Assembly (NCBI RefSeq): GCF_002310375.3
Contig: NZ_CP023315.3
Span: 930,001 to 994,000, forward strand
Source of the DNA: Caulobacter vibrioides
GTDB lineage: Bacteria; Pseudomonadota; Alphaproteobacteria; Caulobacterales; Caulobacteraceae
DNA: 64,000 bases
Direction: 5' to 3'
Made by a program: the position numbers and the translations under genes. Shown here in pieces: positions 10,632 to 22,025 of this stretch. The number at the start of each line of letters is the position of its first letter. Within the stretch, counting starts at the first letter, position 1. Below the pieces are notes generated by a model that searched no databases, had not been told where the DNA came from, and was given only the letters and a program-made list of their open reading frames with translations.

Positions 10632-11078
10632 TCAGCGCGCCACCGTCTTCAAGCGCTCGCGCAGGGCGCCCACCAGGTCCAGCGGCATGTCCAGCGCGCA
10701 GAACAGCTTCTCGGGGATAGACACCGCCTGATCGCGCAGGGCGCGGCCCTGGTCGGTCAGCGAGACGATCACCCGACGCTCATCTTCGGGGTCGCGGTCG
10801 CGCGAGACGAGACCGCCGGCCTCCAGCCGCTTGAGCAGGGGGGTGAGGGTGCTGGAATCAAGGTCCAGCGCCTCGCCCAGGGCCCCGACCGTCCGGGGGC
10901 TGGCCTCCCACAGCACCAGCATGGCCAGATACTGCGGATAGGTCAGGCCCAGGGCGTCGAGCATCGGGCGATAGAGCCGCGTCATCCGGTTGGCCGCGCC
11001 GTAAAGGGCGAAGCACAGCTGGTTGTCGAGACGCAGAATCTCGACGGGCTGATCGGATGACGCGGACTTCTGGGTCAT
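10632..11078 (-). CDS. ohrR: OhrR, organic-peroxide-sensing MarR-family repressor
   Basis: A 148-residue winged-helix repressor. The N-terminal LDNQLCFALYGAANRM carries the peroxide-sensing Cys of OhrR (the LCFALY signature); oxidation of this Cys by organic hydroperoxides releases DNA. The wing region DRDPEDERRVIVSLTDQGR is typical MarR. The ATG at 11078 is preferred over in-frame starts further upstream because those lie within ohr. It lies 10 bases downstream of ohr on the same strand, the normal pairing, and a perfect palindrome sits ahead of ohr as the likely operator. Confidence 0.92.
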   Translation of the reverse strand: MTQKSASSDQPVEILRLDNQLCFALYGAANRMTRLYRPMLDALGLTYPQYLAMLVLWEASPRTVGALGEALDLDSSTLTPLLKRLEAGGLVSRDRDPEDERRVIVSLTDQGRALRDQAVSIPEKLFCALDMPLDLVGALRERLKTVAR

Positions 11079-11088
11079 GGGCGAACTG

Positions 11089-11505
11089 TTAGGCGGCCTT
11101 GACGCTGATGGCCACGTCGATGTTGCCGCGCGTGGCGTTCGAATAGGGGCAGACCGCGTGGGCGCTGGCCACCAGGGCCTCGGCGTCGGCTTGCGACAGG
11201 CCTTGGGTCTCGACCTCAAGCGCCACTTCCAGGCGGAAGCCGACCTCGGCGGTGGCGAGGCTGACCTGACCGGTCACGGTCGAGCCGGCCAGAGCGATCT
11301 TCTGGGTGCGGGCGACGTGGCCCATGGCGCTCTGGAAACAGGCGGCGTAGCCGGCGGCGAACAGCTGCTCGGGGTTGGTGCCCGTCTCCTTGCCGCCCAG
11401 CGACTTGGGCATCGACAGCTGGACGTCCAGCAGGCCGTCCTCGGTGCGGGCGTGGCCTTCACGGCCGCCAACGACGGTGGCGCGGGTGGTGTAGAGGGTG
11501 GTCAT
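11089..11505 (-). CDS. ohr: Organic hydroperoxide resistance protein Ohr
   Basis: A 138-residue thiol peroxidase of the OsmC/Ohr fold that reduces organic hydroperoxides with lipoyl-protein electrons. Both redox cysteines are in place: GYAACFQSAMG (peroxidatic) and AHAVCPYSNATRGN (resolving). Length and motifs are typical of Ohr rather than of OsmC itself. The ATG at 11505 has GGAGC 5-9 bases ahead. First gene of an ohr-ohrR pair; the palindrome at 11525-11542, 20 bases before the start, is placed where OhrR would block transcription. Confidence 0.95.
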   Translation of the reverse strand: MTTLYTTRATVVGGREGHARTEDGLLDVQLSMPKSLGGKETGTNPEQLFAAGYAACFQSAMGHVARTQKIALAGSTVTGQVSLATAEVGFRLEVALEVETQGLSQADAEALVASAHAVCPYSNATRGNIDVAISVKAA

Positions 11506-11524
11506 CGGGAAGCTCCTTGGCTTG

Positions 11525-11542
11525 AAATCGTACGAACGATTT
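11525..11542 (-). promoter_or_regulatory. Likely OhrR operator upstream of ohr
   Basis: AAATCGT-ACGA-ACGATTT is a perfect 7-bp inverted repeat with a 4-base spacer, in the AT-rich gap directly before ohr. Position and symmetry fit a MarR-type dimer; binding by OhrR is inferred from gene context. Confidence 0.65.
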
Positions 11543-11608
11543 AATCGTGTGCGATATGAATTCAAGGGTGGTGACGTGAAAAAGATCGCGCGCGATGGAA
11601 TTATCTTG

Positions 11609-11743
11609 AGCGCCCCCTCCGTCACGCGGCTGCGCCGCGCGTCACCTCCCCCGCAAGCGGGGCAGGAGCGGAGCCGCTCTTCCTCACCCGCAAAGCGGGG
11701 GAGGTGGATCGGCGCGGATACGCGACGAGACGGAGGGGGCGCT
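11609..11743. repeat. Palindromic intergenic repeat (GCGCCCCCTCCGTC family)
   Basis: The outer arms AGCGCCCCCTCCGTC and GACGGAGGGGGCGCT are exact inverse copies; an inner pair is built on ACCTCCCCCGC and GCGGGGGAGGT. Related copies occur at 50996-51122, 54057-54178, 63309-63440 and in part at 15815-15905 and 35822-35935. Together with the next repeat it fills most of the 471-base gap between ohr and the J-domain gene. Confidence 0.8.
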
Positions 11744-11806
11744 TAGGCCCTCCAGGTGGCGTTCAGCAGCGAGCGGGCCGGTGTCGATCGCCGCGCCCCA
11801 CGAACC

Positions 11807-11937
11807 CCGACCTTCCCGGCGAATGCCGGGATCCAGATCGAACCCACAGACGCCTATCCGCTAAGCTCGGAACAACGTCGCATCATCCCCAGCCGCTCCG
11901 GATGAATCTGGGCCCCGGCATTCGCCGGGGAGGTCGG
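11807..11937. repeat. Palindromic intergenic repeat (CCGACCTTCCCGGCG family) with GANTC site
   Basis: Ends CCGACCTTCCCGGCGAA and TTCGCCGGGGAGGTCGG form a near-perfect inverted pair about 131 bases apart. It holds GAATC at 11904-11908, a CcrM methylation target. A second long copy lies at 15954-16084 with GAATC in the same place, and a fragment lies near 53800. This resembles the long Caulobacter intergenic repeats reported to be associated with methylation sites. Confidence 0.78.
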
Positions 11938-11976
11938 TGGTTAAGGACACCCTCAGCGCAGGGGGGCGCTTAGGCC

Positions 11977-12678
11977 CTAGGCCGCCCAGGCGGCGGCGAA
12001 GCGCTTCAGCAGCGAGCGGGCCGGGCTTTCGCCGCGGCTTTCGGCGGCTTCCAGGCGCAGGAAGAGATCGCCGGCCTTGTGGTGGGCGCGGGCGGGCAGG
12101 CCCTGGCCGGGCAGGCGGACGAGGCCGCGCGCGGCGGCCTTGGTCGAGATCCAGGCCGGGCGGGGGCCCAGCGGCGTGTCGGCGTCGACCCGGCCGCCCT
12201 CGGCGAGCACGCGCGGATCCACCTTGCCGGTCAGCCACAGGTCATCGCCCCGCACCAGGGCGCCGTCTTGAGCGCGCAGGCGGACTTCGAAACAGACGCC
12301 CTCGACCCGCACCTTGTCGCCCTCGCGCAGGCCGGCGGGCAGCTTGAGCCGCAGGCGCCGGCCGTCGATGGCCAGGTCCTCGGCGCCGCCCGACAGGGCC
12401 GTGGCGATGTCGATCTCGAGAAAGACCCGGTCGGCGATCGAGGCCGGTTGGGTGACGGCCGGCGGGAAGTGATGGCGGACGACCGGGGTGTCCTGCAGCA
12501 GGCGATAGGCGGCCAGCACGTCGCGGAACAGAGCCGCGTCGCCGGTCGGACGGTCCGGGTGCGCGCGCTTGGCGGCCTCGCGATAGGCCTTGCGCAGCTC
12601 GCGCTCGTCAGCGTCGGCGGCCACGCCAAGCAGGGCGCGGGCGGCCGAAAGCGTCAAAGCGGATTGCCGGGCGGTCAT
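11977..12678 (-). CDS. J-domain protein (DnaJ-like, CbpA-type C-terminus)
   Basis: A 233-residue co-chaperone-like protein. Residues about 9-60 are a J-domain: ARALLGVAADADERELRKAYREAAKRAHPDR with the essential HPD tripeptide. No Gly/Phe-rich or zinc-finger region is present; the rest resembles the beta-rich C-terminal substrate-binding domain of DnaJ/CbpA (RLRLKLPAGLREGDKVRVEG and later GDLFLRLE). It would stimulate a DnaK-type ATPase, but the client is unknown. Alone on this strand, 106 bases from pdxH on the other strand. The leading 130 bases downstream are repeat-rich. Confidence 0.82.
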   Translation of the reverse strand: MTARQSALTLSAARALLGVAADADERELRKAYREAAKRAHPDRPTGDAALFRDVLAAYRLLQDTPVVRHHFPPAVTQPASIADRVFLEIDIATALSGGAEDLAIDGRRLRLKLPAGLREGDKVRVEGVCFEVRLRAQDGALVRGDDLWLTGKVDPRVLAEGGRVDADTPLGPRPAWISTKAAARGLVRLPGQGLPARAHHKAGDLFLRLEAAESRGESPARSLLKRFAAAWAA

Positions 12679-12784
12679 CCGCCGACCCTGGAGTCTCGAT
12701 GGTCAACGCCCGGTTAAGTTAAGACTTTCACGGTTGGGGGGCTGAACGGTGGTCGCGGTCGCGCTGGAGGACTATACCCACCCC

Positions 12785-13453
12785 ATGAGCGCCGACCCGA
12801 CCCTGATCCCCGCCTCGCCCAGCGAGGACGACTATGTCCGCCAGGTGCGGGAGGCCACGCCCCCGCCGCTGCTGAGCGAAGAGGATCCGTTCGCCCTGTT
12901 CGCCGAATGGCTGGAAGAGGCCGGCAAGAAGGAGCCGAACGATCCCAACGCCATGACCGTCTCGACGGTCGACGCCGACGGCATGCCCGACTCGCGCATG
13001 GTGCTGCTGAAGGACTTCGATGCACGGGGCTTCGTCTTCTATACGAACACCCAAAGCGCCAAGGGTCAGGCGCTGAACGCCCATCCCAAGGCCGCGCTGC
13101 TCTTCCACTGGAAGTCGCTGCGCCGTCAGGTCCGGATTCGCGGGACCGTTGAGCCGGTCACCGAGGCCGAGGCCGACGCCTATTTCGCCAGCCGCGCCCG
13201 GCACAGCCAGATCGGGGCCTGGGCCAGCGACCAGTCGCGGGCGTTGCCCGATCGGCTGGCCCTGGAGAAGCGCGTCGCCGAGATGGGCCTGAAGTTCGGT
13301 CTTGGAAAAGTGCCGCGCCCGCCGCACTGGTCAGGCTATCGGATCACGCCGGTGACGATCGAGTTCTGGCGCGACCGGCCGTTCCGCCTGCACGAGCGGC
13401 TGGTCTTCGACCGCGCTGAGGGCGGCTGGACCACGAAGCGGCTGTTCCCGTAG
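12785..13453 (+). CDS. pdxH: Pyridoxine/pyridoxamine 5'-phosphate oxidase
   Basis: A 222-residue FMN enzyme that makes pyridoxal 5'-phosphate, the last step of vitamin B6 synthesis and salvage. Key blocks: [34 protein letters not shown] (FMN binding), the [12 protein letters not shown] strand, [13 protein letters not shown], and the C-terminal [14 protein letters not shown] signature. The ATG at 12785 gives the usual length; GGAGG lies 16-20 bases ahead, a little far, and an in-frame GTG at 12749 is the alternative. Runs tail to tail with a TetR gene. Confidence 0.95.
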   Translation: MSADPTLIPASPSEDDYVRQVREATPPPLLSEEDPFALFAEWLEEAGKKEPNDPNAMTVSTVDADGMPDSRMVLLKDFDARGFVFYTNTQSAKGQALNAHPKAALLFHWKSLRRQVRIRGTVEPVTEAEADAYFASRARHSQIGAWASDQSRALPDRLALEKRVAEMGLKFGLGKVPRPPHWSGYRITPVTIEFWRDRPFRLHERLVFDRAEGGWTTKRLFP

Positions 13454-13464
13454 GCGACACGCCG

Positions 13465-14085
13465 TCAGCGCGCGCCGTAGCGCGCCAGGAAGGTCTCCAC
13501 CGCGTCATGGGCGATCTGTCGGACCGACCGGCGCGACTGGGCGTCGTCGCCCGCCGAAAGGCCCAGCACCAGCGTCACGTGATCCAGCATGCCCATCAGC
13601 TGGCCCGCGGCCCACGAGGGTTTGTCGACCTTCAGTTCGCCCGCCTTCACGAGGTCGTTGATCACCGCGATGGCCGCGCCGCCCAGCTCGTCGCGGGCGG
13701 TTTGCAGAAAGTACTCGGCGATATCTGGGAAGCGACGACGCTCGGTCGTCACCATCCTGAACATGGCGCGCGTGTCGGGACGCGAGAAGAAAGTGGCGTA
13801 GGCCACGGCCAGGGTGGTGAGCCGCGTGCGGGCGTCGCCCTTGACGCGAACAGCCTCGCGCACCGGCGCGGCGACGCCGCCGACCGTCTCCATGACGATC
13901 GTCCGGAACAGATCGGCCTTGCTGGGGAAATAGGCGTAGAGGGTGGCGGTCGAGATGCCGGCCGTTCGCGCCATCACCTCCATGCCTGCGTCCGCATAGC
14001 CCTCGCGCAGGAACATCGCCCTGGCCGAGCCGAGGATATCCTCGCGCTTATGTCGCCCCCGTTTCAGACCCGCGCCCATCAGCAT
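13465..14085 (-). CDS. TetR/AcrR family transcriptional regulator
   Basis: A 206-residue regulator with the N-terminal domain REDILGSARAMFLREGYADAGMEVMARTAGISTATLYAYFPSKADLF, the typical TetR helix-turn-helix ending in YxYFxSKxxLF. The C-terminal part resembles the AefR-like/TetR_C_7 type (YATFFSRPDTRAMFRMVTTERRRFPDIAEYF), often found next to efflux or lipid genes. No such genes are adjacent; it is divergent from the APH-kinase fusion gene across 144 bases. Ligand and targets unknown. Confidence 0.85.
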   Translation of the reverse strand: MLMGAGLKRGRHKREDILGSARAMFLREGYADAGMEVMARTAGISTATLYAYFPSKADLFRTIVMETVGGVAAPVREAVRVKGDARTRLTTLAVAYATFFSRPDTRAMFRMVTTERRRFPDIAEYFLQTARDELGGAAIAVINDLVKAGELKVDKPSWAAGQLMGMLDHVTLVLGLSAGDDAQSRRSVRQIAHDAVETFLARYGAR

Positions 14086-14229
14086 GCCACAACTCGCGCC
14101 CGCCTCTTTCTATCAATCTAACCGAGTATTTCTGGATTCATCAAGCCATGCGCGAGGGGACTTGCGCGCCGGTTTGAGCTATGGAGCCCCGGCGCCGGTC
14201 TTGGCGCGCGGAAAGATGGGAATGTCGGC

Positions 14230-15729
14230 GTGATCAAGGACGCGGAAGCCGAGCGCGAACAGGAAGTGGCCGCCTGGTTTGGCGAGCGGGCCGAGAACAC
14301 GATCGAGACCTCGTGCGCGCGCGTGTTCCTGATCGGCGAGTCGGCTTTCAAGGTGAAACGCCCGGTCGACTTCGGCTTTCTGGACTACTCGACGCTGGAG
14401 CTGCGGCGCTGGGCGCTGGAGCGTGAACTGACCTTCAACCGCGCCGCCGCGCCGGACATCTATCGTGAGGTGCGCCGCCTGACGCGCGCGGCCGACGGCG
14501 GCATCGAGATCGACGGCGAGGGCGAGATCGTCGAATACCTGCTGGAGATGCGCCGGTTCGACCAGAACGGCGTTCTGGCCTCTCAACCCTGGGCGATCGA
14601 CGACGCGCTCGAGGACTCGCTGGGCCGCACCGTCGCACGCTTTCACGCCGGCGCCTCGCTGCGCCCCCAGGGCGGCGGGGTCTCGGCCCTGGGCTATACG
14701 ATCCGCTCCAACGCCAACCTGCTGCGGGGCCTGGCGCCGCGCCTGGGCAAGCAGGCCGTCGAGCGCCTGGTGCACGAGACCGATCTGGCGCTGGAGCGCC
14801 TGGGGCCCTTGCTCGATGCGCGCGCCGGCGAGGGCTTCGCCCGCCACTGCCACGGCGACCTGCATCTGGGGAACATCCTGATCGAGAACGGTCAGCCGAT
14901 CCTGTTCGACTGCATCGAGTTCAACGACACCCTGTCGGACATCGACATCCAGTACGACCTGGCCTTCCTCTTGATGGATCTGGACTTCCGCCGTCGTCGT
15001 GATGCGGCCGGCCGGGTGCTGAACGCCTATCTGGACGAGGCCGCCCGAACCTTCGGCGAGGGGCTGTGGACGGGTCTGGCGGCGCTGCCGCTGATGCTGT
15101 CGGTCCGCGCCGCCGTGCGCACCCACGTCTGGGCCTATACCGGCGATGACGAGGCCGCGCGGGCCTATCTGCAGACCGCCCTCGAGCACCTGGCTCCGAG
15201 GCCCGTCAGCCTGGTGGCGGCCGGCGGTCTGTCAGGCTCGGGCAAGTCGACCTTCTCGCGCGTCTGCGCCCCGGGCCTGGGCTCGGCGCCCGGCGCGGTG
15301 GTGCTGCGCACCGACGAGATCCGCAAGCGCCTGTGGGGCGTGCCCTCTCTGCAGCGACTGCCGCGCGAGGCCTATACGCCCGAGATGGGCGCCAGGGTCT
15401 ATGACCAACTGTTCCAGGACGCCGAGCTCTGCCTGAAGGCCGGGCGCTCGGTGGTGCTGGACGCGGTGTTCCTCAAGCCCGAAGAGCGCGCCCGCGCCGA
15501 AGCCCTGGCCAAGACCTGCGACGTCGCGTTCCTGGGCGTCTGGCTGGAAGCCCCGCCCGAGGTCCTGCGCGCCCGCGTCGCCGCCCGCGTCAACGACGCC
15601 TCAGACGCCGACGTCGCGGTGCTGGAAACCCAGCTGAGCCGCGACACAGGCGACATCACCTGGCGCAAGGTCGACACCGTCAGCGCCTTCGAGGACGAAG
15701 CGCGGGCGCTGGCCGAGGCGATGGGGTAG
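14230..15729 (+). CDS. Two-domain kinase: aminoglycoside-phosphotransferase-like plus P-loop kinase
   Basis: A 499-residue fusion. Residues about 1-320 have the protein-kinase-like fold of aminoglycoside phosphotransferases: HCHGDLHLGNILIENGQPILFDCIEFN holds the catalytic HGDLHLGN and the Mg-binding DxxE/D region. Residues about 330-499 form a separate P-loop kinase with Walker A GGLSGSGKS and LRTDEIRKRLWG, as in gluconate kinase/AAA_33 proteins. The substrate is unknown; despite the fold there is no reason to call it a resistance gene. It starts at GTG 14230. The same two-domain arrangement is seen widely in bacteria as a conserved hypothetical. Confidence 0.82.
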   Translation: MIKDAEAEREQEVAAWFGERAENTIETSCARVFLIGESAFKVKRPVDFGFLDYSTLELRRWALERELTFNRAAAPDIYREVRRLTRAADGGIEIDGEGEIVEYLLEMRRFDQNGVLASQPWAIDDALEDSLGRTVARFHAGASLRPQGGGVSALGYTIRSNANLLRGLAPRLGKQAVERLVHETDLALERLGPLLDARAGEGFARHCHGDLHLGNILIENGQPILFDCIEFNDTLSDIDIQYDLAFLLMDLDFRRRRDAAGRVLNAYLDEAARTFGEGLWTGLAALPLMLSVRAAVRTHVWAYTGDDEAARAYLQTALEHLAPRPVSLVAAGGLSGSGKSTFSRVCAPGLGSAPGAVVLRTDEIRKRLWGVPSLQRLPREAYTPEMGARVYDQLFQDAELCLKAGRSVVLDAVFLKPEERARAEALAKTCDVAFLGVWLEAPPEVLRARVAARVNDASDADVAVLETQLSRDTGDITWRKVDTVSAFEDEARALAEAMG

Positions 15730-15789
15730 GGGGCTGGGGCTCAGTCGTCGTCCGAACGGTCTGGAGTAGGTGGATATCGGCCAGGCCGC

Positions 15790-15905
15790 AGAGGCCCCCA
15801 CCGGACCATGCTCCGCATGGTCGTCCGCCCCCAGAGGGGGCAGAAGGTCCGCGCATGTCCTTCTTCCCCCTCTGGGGGAGGAGCGCGCAGCGCGGAGGGG
15901 GCAAG
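15790..15905. repeat. GC-rich palindromic intergenic repeat
   Basis: Inverted segments ACCATGCTCCGCATGGT and CGCCCCCAGAGGGGGC / CCCCCTCTGGGGGAGG make nested hairpins, ending in GCGCAGCGCGGAGGGGGC. It belongs to the same loose group as 11609-11743. It shares the 388-base gap 15730-16117 with the following repeat; nothing gene-like is seen in the gap. Confidence 0.65.
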
Positions 15906-15953
15906 TGAAGGCCGACTAGGGTCGCTCCCAATCTCCACCACTCCTCCAGAAAC

Positions 15954-16084
15954 CCGACCTTCCCGGCGAACGCCGGGATCCAGATCGAACCCACGGACGT
16001 CCATCCGGTCAGCGCGGCGCGAGATCGCGTCACCCCCAGCCGCTCCGGATGAATCTGGGCCCCGGCGTTCGCCGGGGAGGTCGG
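15954..16084. repeat. Palindromic intergenic repeat (CCGACCTTCCCGGCG family) with GANTC site
   Basis: Second long copy of the 11807-11937 repeat: the same CCGACCTTCCCGGCGAA and TTCGCCGGGGAGGTCGG ends, the same inner CCGGGATCCAGATCGAACCC, and GAATC at 16051-16055. Confidence 0.78.
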
Positions 16085-16117
16085 CTTGTTCTATCGTTCG
16101 CAAGCGCCCAGCGCCCG

Positions 16118-17875
16118 TCAGGCCGCCCGCCGCCCCTCGCCGGGCGGGGGTCCCACCGCATTGACGATCGCCGTGATCAGGTCGACCGGCTTGACCGGCT
16201 TGCCCAGGTGGTCGTCGAAGCCCAGGCCCAGGAAGCGTTCGCGGTCGCCGGACATCGCCGAGGCGGTCAGGGCGATCACCGGCATGGCCGGATTTCCCGT
16301 GCGGCCGTCGCGAATGGCCTCCAGGGCCGAGATGCCGTCCATCACCGGCATGTTGATGTCCATCAGCACGCAGTCGAACCGGCGCTCGCCCATGGCCTTG
16401 AGCGCTTCCTGGCCGTTGTCGACCACGGTCAGGGCCACGCCCAGCGGCTCCAGCATCGTGCGCACGACCAGCTGGTTGATCGCATTGTCCTCGGCCATCA
16501 GCACCTGGATCTGTCCCAGGTCTTCCGCGCGCGGCTCGACGTCCTGGGCGGGGGAGACCGGCGCTGCGCAGGCGGGGGCCACGAAGGTGAAGTTGAAGCA
16601 CGCCCCGCGCTCTGACGGGACCAGGACCAGATCGCCGCCCATCTGCCGCGCCAGCGATCGCGCGATCGACAGGCCAAGGCCCGCCCCGCCGTGCTCGCGC
16701 GAGATGGTCTGGTCGGCCTGGGTGAAGCTGTCGAACACCCGCTCGGCCGCGTCCGCCGGCACGCCGGGGCCGCTGTCGGAGACGGTGATCGAGACGCCTT
16801 GAGCCCCTTGGCCCCCAGGCGTGGTCGAGACCTCCAGCCGCACGCCGCCGTCGACCGTGAACTTGATGGCGTTGGAGACCAGGTTGGTCACCACCTGACG
16901 GATCCGCAGCGGGTCGGCATGGACGCCTGGCGGGAGATCTGGCGCGTAGTCGACGGTCAGGGTCAGGTTCTTGAACACCGCCGCATCGCGCCACGCATCG
17001 ACCACCTCGCCGACGAGGTCCTGCAAGCTCATGTCGATCGGCGCCAGCTCGACCCGGCCCGCCTCGACGCGCGACAGGTCCAGGACGTCGTTGAGCAACT
17101 GCATCAGGCCGTCGCCGGACTTGATCATCAGCTCGACCTGCTCGCGCTGAACAGGATCCAGGGTCGAGCGTCGCAGGGCGTGGGCCATGCCCAGCAGGCC
17201 GTTCATCGGGGTGCGCAGCTCGTGGCTGGTCACGGCGATGAATGTCGACTTGGCGCGGGCCGCCTCCAGGGCCTTCTCGCTCTCCTCCCGCAGGCTACGG
17301 GTCAGCTCGTCCATCCGCCGGGCCGCCGCGCGGTTCTGGATCATCACGTTGAGCGTGGTTCCCACCAGCAGCACCAGGCCCCAGCGCGCGGTCTGCGCGG
17401 CCGCCCCCGTGTCGGGCATGAAGAAGAACGGGAAGATCAGCAGGCTGGCCATCGGCGCCAGGCCGTTCAGCACCAGCAGCGGCGCGGACTGGTGGCGGAA
17501 GTTCTGCGTGTAGATGACCTGGCCGCACCAGATCGCCACCGCGGCGATCTTCATCAGGTCCTCGCTGTGCAGCCACAGCAGGATCGCCAGGGTCGACCAG
17601 CTGATGTTGATCGGGATCGACGACCAGGCGAACCAGGCCCGCTCCTGCGGGGTTCCGGTGCGTCCCGCCTTGAACCGGCGGGTGACCAGCAACGCCAGGC
17701 CCTCGCCCAAGTAGAGGCTGAGCAGCCAGGCGGCCGCGATCGCCGGGCCCAGGGCGAAGACCATGATCACGGCGACCACGGCGGCCGAGATCAGGCGCGA
17801 CACCGTCAGCCGATAGGTGTCGGCCGCGACCTCGTCCAGTCGCTCATCGGACCATGCCTTGGCCAACCAGCCCAA
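16118..17875 (-). CDS. Membrane-bound hybrid sensor histidine kinase/response regulator
   Basis: A 585-residue hybrid kinase. About six hydrophobic segments occupy residues 25-180; a short coiled coil (EESEKALEAARAKS) leads to the phospho-acceptor helix TSHELRTPMNGLLG with His218; the ATPase domain shows NLVSNAIKF, DSGPGVP and GGAGLGLSI; a receiver domain follows with VLMDINMPVMDG, Asp506 being the likely phosphate acceptor. There is no DNA-binding output, so a separate phosphotransfer protein is expected. Start is TTG at 17875, with GAGG 8 bases ahead and an in-frame stop just upstream. The stimulus is not evident. Confidence 0.9.
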   Translation of the reverse strand: MGWLAKAWSDERLDEVAADTYRLTVSRLISAAVVAVIMVFALGPAIAAAWLLSLYLGEGLALLVTRRFKAGRTGTPQERAWFAWSSIPINISWSTLAILLWLHSEDLMKIAAVAIWCGQVIYTQNFRHQSAPLLVLNGLAPMASLLIFPFFFMPDTGAAAQTARWGLVLLVGTTLNVMIQNRAAARRMDELTRSLREESEKALEAARAKSTFIAVTSHELRTPMNGLLGMAHALRRSTLDPVQREQVELMIKSGDGLMQLLNDVLDLSRVEAGRVELAPIDMSLQDLVGEVVDAWRDAAVFKNLTLTVDYAPDLPPGVHADPLRIRQVVTNLVSNAIKFTVDGGVRLEVSTTPGGQGAQGVSITVSDSGPGVPADAAERVFDSFTQADQTISREHGGAGLGLSIARSLARQMGGDLVLVPSERGACFNFTFVAPACAAPVSPAQDVEPRAEDLGQIQVLMAEDNAINQLVVRTMLEPLGVALTVVDNGQEALKAMGERRFDCVLMDINMPVMDGISALEAIRDGRTGNPAMPVIALTASAMSGDRERFLGLGFDDHLGKPVKPVDLITAIVNAVGPPPGEGRRAA

Positions 17876-18110
17876 GTCGCCTCACAGGTTTGAATCGGCG
17901 CGCGCGAAGCACTTCACCGCACGGCGAAATATCCGCCGTCAGCAACCAAAAGTCCCTGAATAGCGCCTGCGACCGATGATCGCGCCGCGTCGGTCGCTCG
18001 GCGCCGGCGCACATTCCTGCTCGCGCGGCGAGCGCGGCGCGTTGCGTGTTGCGCCGCACACCGATAGCTTTGTCTTAACAACGATAAGCAGATGGGAGAG
18101 CTGAAGGCCG

Positions 18111-21107
<2,997 letters not shown>

Positions 21108-21115
21108 GCCCCGGT

Positions 21116-22009
21116 TCAGGCGAGGCGGTACTCGGCGTCGAGGCTCGCCTCGCCGGCGGTGACCACGCGGCCCTCGCGGACCAGCTGGATCACGTGGGCC
21201 AGCACCGAGTGGGCCGCCGCCGGATGCAGGCGCGGATCGACGGCGGCGTAGAGGCTGGGCACCATCGCCTTGATGGTGGTCGGGCCCGCGCCCAGGGCCT
21301 CCAGGATCTGCGCCTCCCGCGCCCGACGGTGGGCGACATAGGCGTCGATGAAGGGCGTAACCTCACGCACCGGCGCGCCGTGCGTCGGCCACAGGGTGTC
21401 GAAGCCCCGCGCCCGTACCTTGGCCAGGCTGGCGAAATAGTCGCCCATGTCGCCGTCGGGCGGGGTGATCACCGTGGTCGACCAGCCCATGATGTGGTCG
21501 CCGCAGAAGAGGGCGTTCTCTTCGCGCAGGGCGAAGCACAGGTGGTTGGAGGTGTGGCCGGGCGTCGCCACCGTCTCCAGCGTCCAGCCGGGTCCGGTCA
21601 GCACCTGGCCATCGGCCAGCACGACATCGGGACGAAACCGCGCGTCGGCGCCTTCCTCCAGACTCGGCGCGGCGGCCTCGCCATGATCGCTCGGCGCGGG
21701 CAGGCCATAGACCGTGGCGCCGAACGCCTGGGCCAGCGGGTGGGCGAGGGGACTGTGGTCCAGGTGGTGGTGGGTGACCAGCACGTGCGTGACCCGCTCG
21801 CCGGCCAGCGCCGTCTTCAGCGCCTCGAAGTGCTCGGGCAGGTCGGGGCCAGGATCGATCACCGCCACCTCGCCCTGGCCGACGATATAGACGCCGGTTC
21901 CGGTGAAGGTGAACGGACCCGGGTTGCGCGCGATCACCCGTCGGATCAGCGGACTGACCTGATCGCAGCGGCCGTACTCGACCTCAAGCTCGCGGACGAA
22001 GGGGATCAT
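21116..22009 (-). CDS. MBL-fold metallo-hydrolase (LACTB2/glyoxalase II-like)
   Basis: A 297-residue hydrolase of the metallo-beta-lactamase fold. The zinc motif THHHLDHSPLAH is followed by TPGHTSNHLCF and the metal Asp in FCGDHIMG. A C-terminal winged-helix-like segment (GPTTIKAMVPSLY...AAAHSVLAHVIQLVREGRV) is typical of the LACTB2/endoribonuclease-like branch. The ATG at 22009 has GGAGCGATCCG directly ahead; an upstream in-frame start at 22087 would run through a palindromic repeat. Cytoplasmic. It is convergent with the acyl-CoA synthetase, 8 bases apart. The substrate cannot be deduced. Confidence 0.85.
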   Translation of the reverse strand: MIPFVRELEVEYGRCDQVSPLIRRVIARNPGPFTFTGTGVYIVGQGEVAVIDPGPDLPEHFEALKTALAGERVTHVLVTHHHLDHSPLAHPLAQAFGATVYGLPAPSDHGEAAAPSLEEGADARFRPDVVLADGQVLTGPGWTLETVATPGHTSNHLCFALREENALFCGDHIMGWSTTVITPPDGDMGDYFASLAKVRARGFDTLWPTHGAPVREVTPFIDAYVAHRRAREAQILEALGAGPTTIKAMVPSLYAAVDPRLHPAAAHSVLAHVIQLVREGRVVTAGEASLDAEYRLA

Positions 22010-22025
22010 CGGATCGCTCCTGGCT

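Noticed and set aside
11609-11937. Possible CRISPR-like array, since repeats are spaced in the gap
   Set aside because: The repeats are two different palindromes with no regular spacers, and there are no cas genes.
14230-15729. Aminoglycoside resistance gene
   Set aside because: The APH-like fold is shared by many metabolic kinases; the P-loop fusion and chromosome setting do not suggest resistance.
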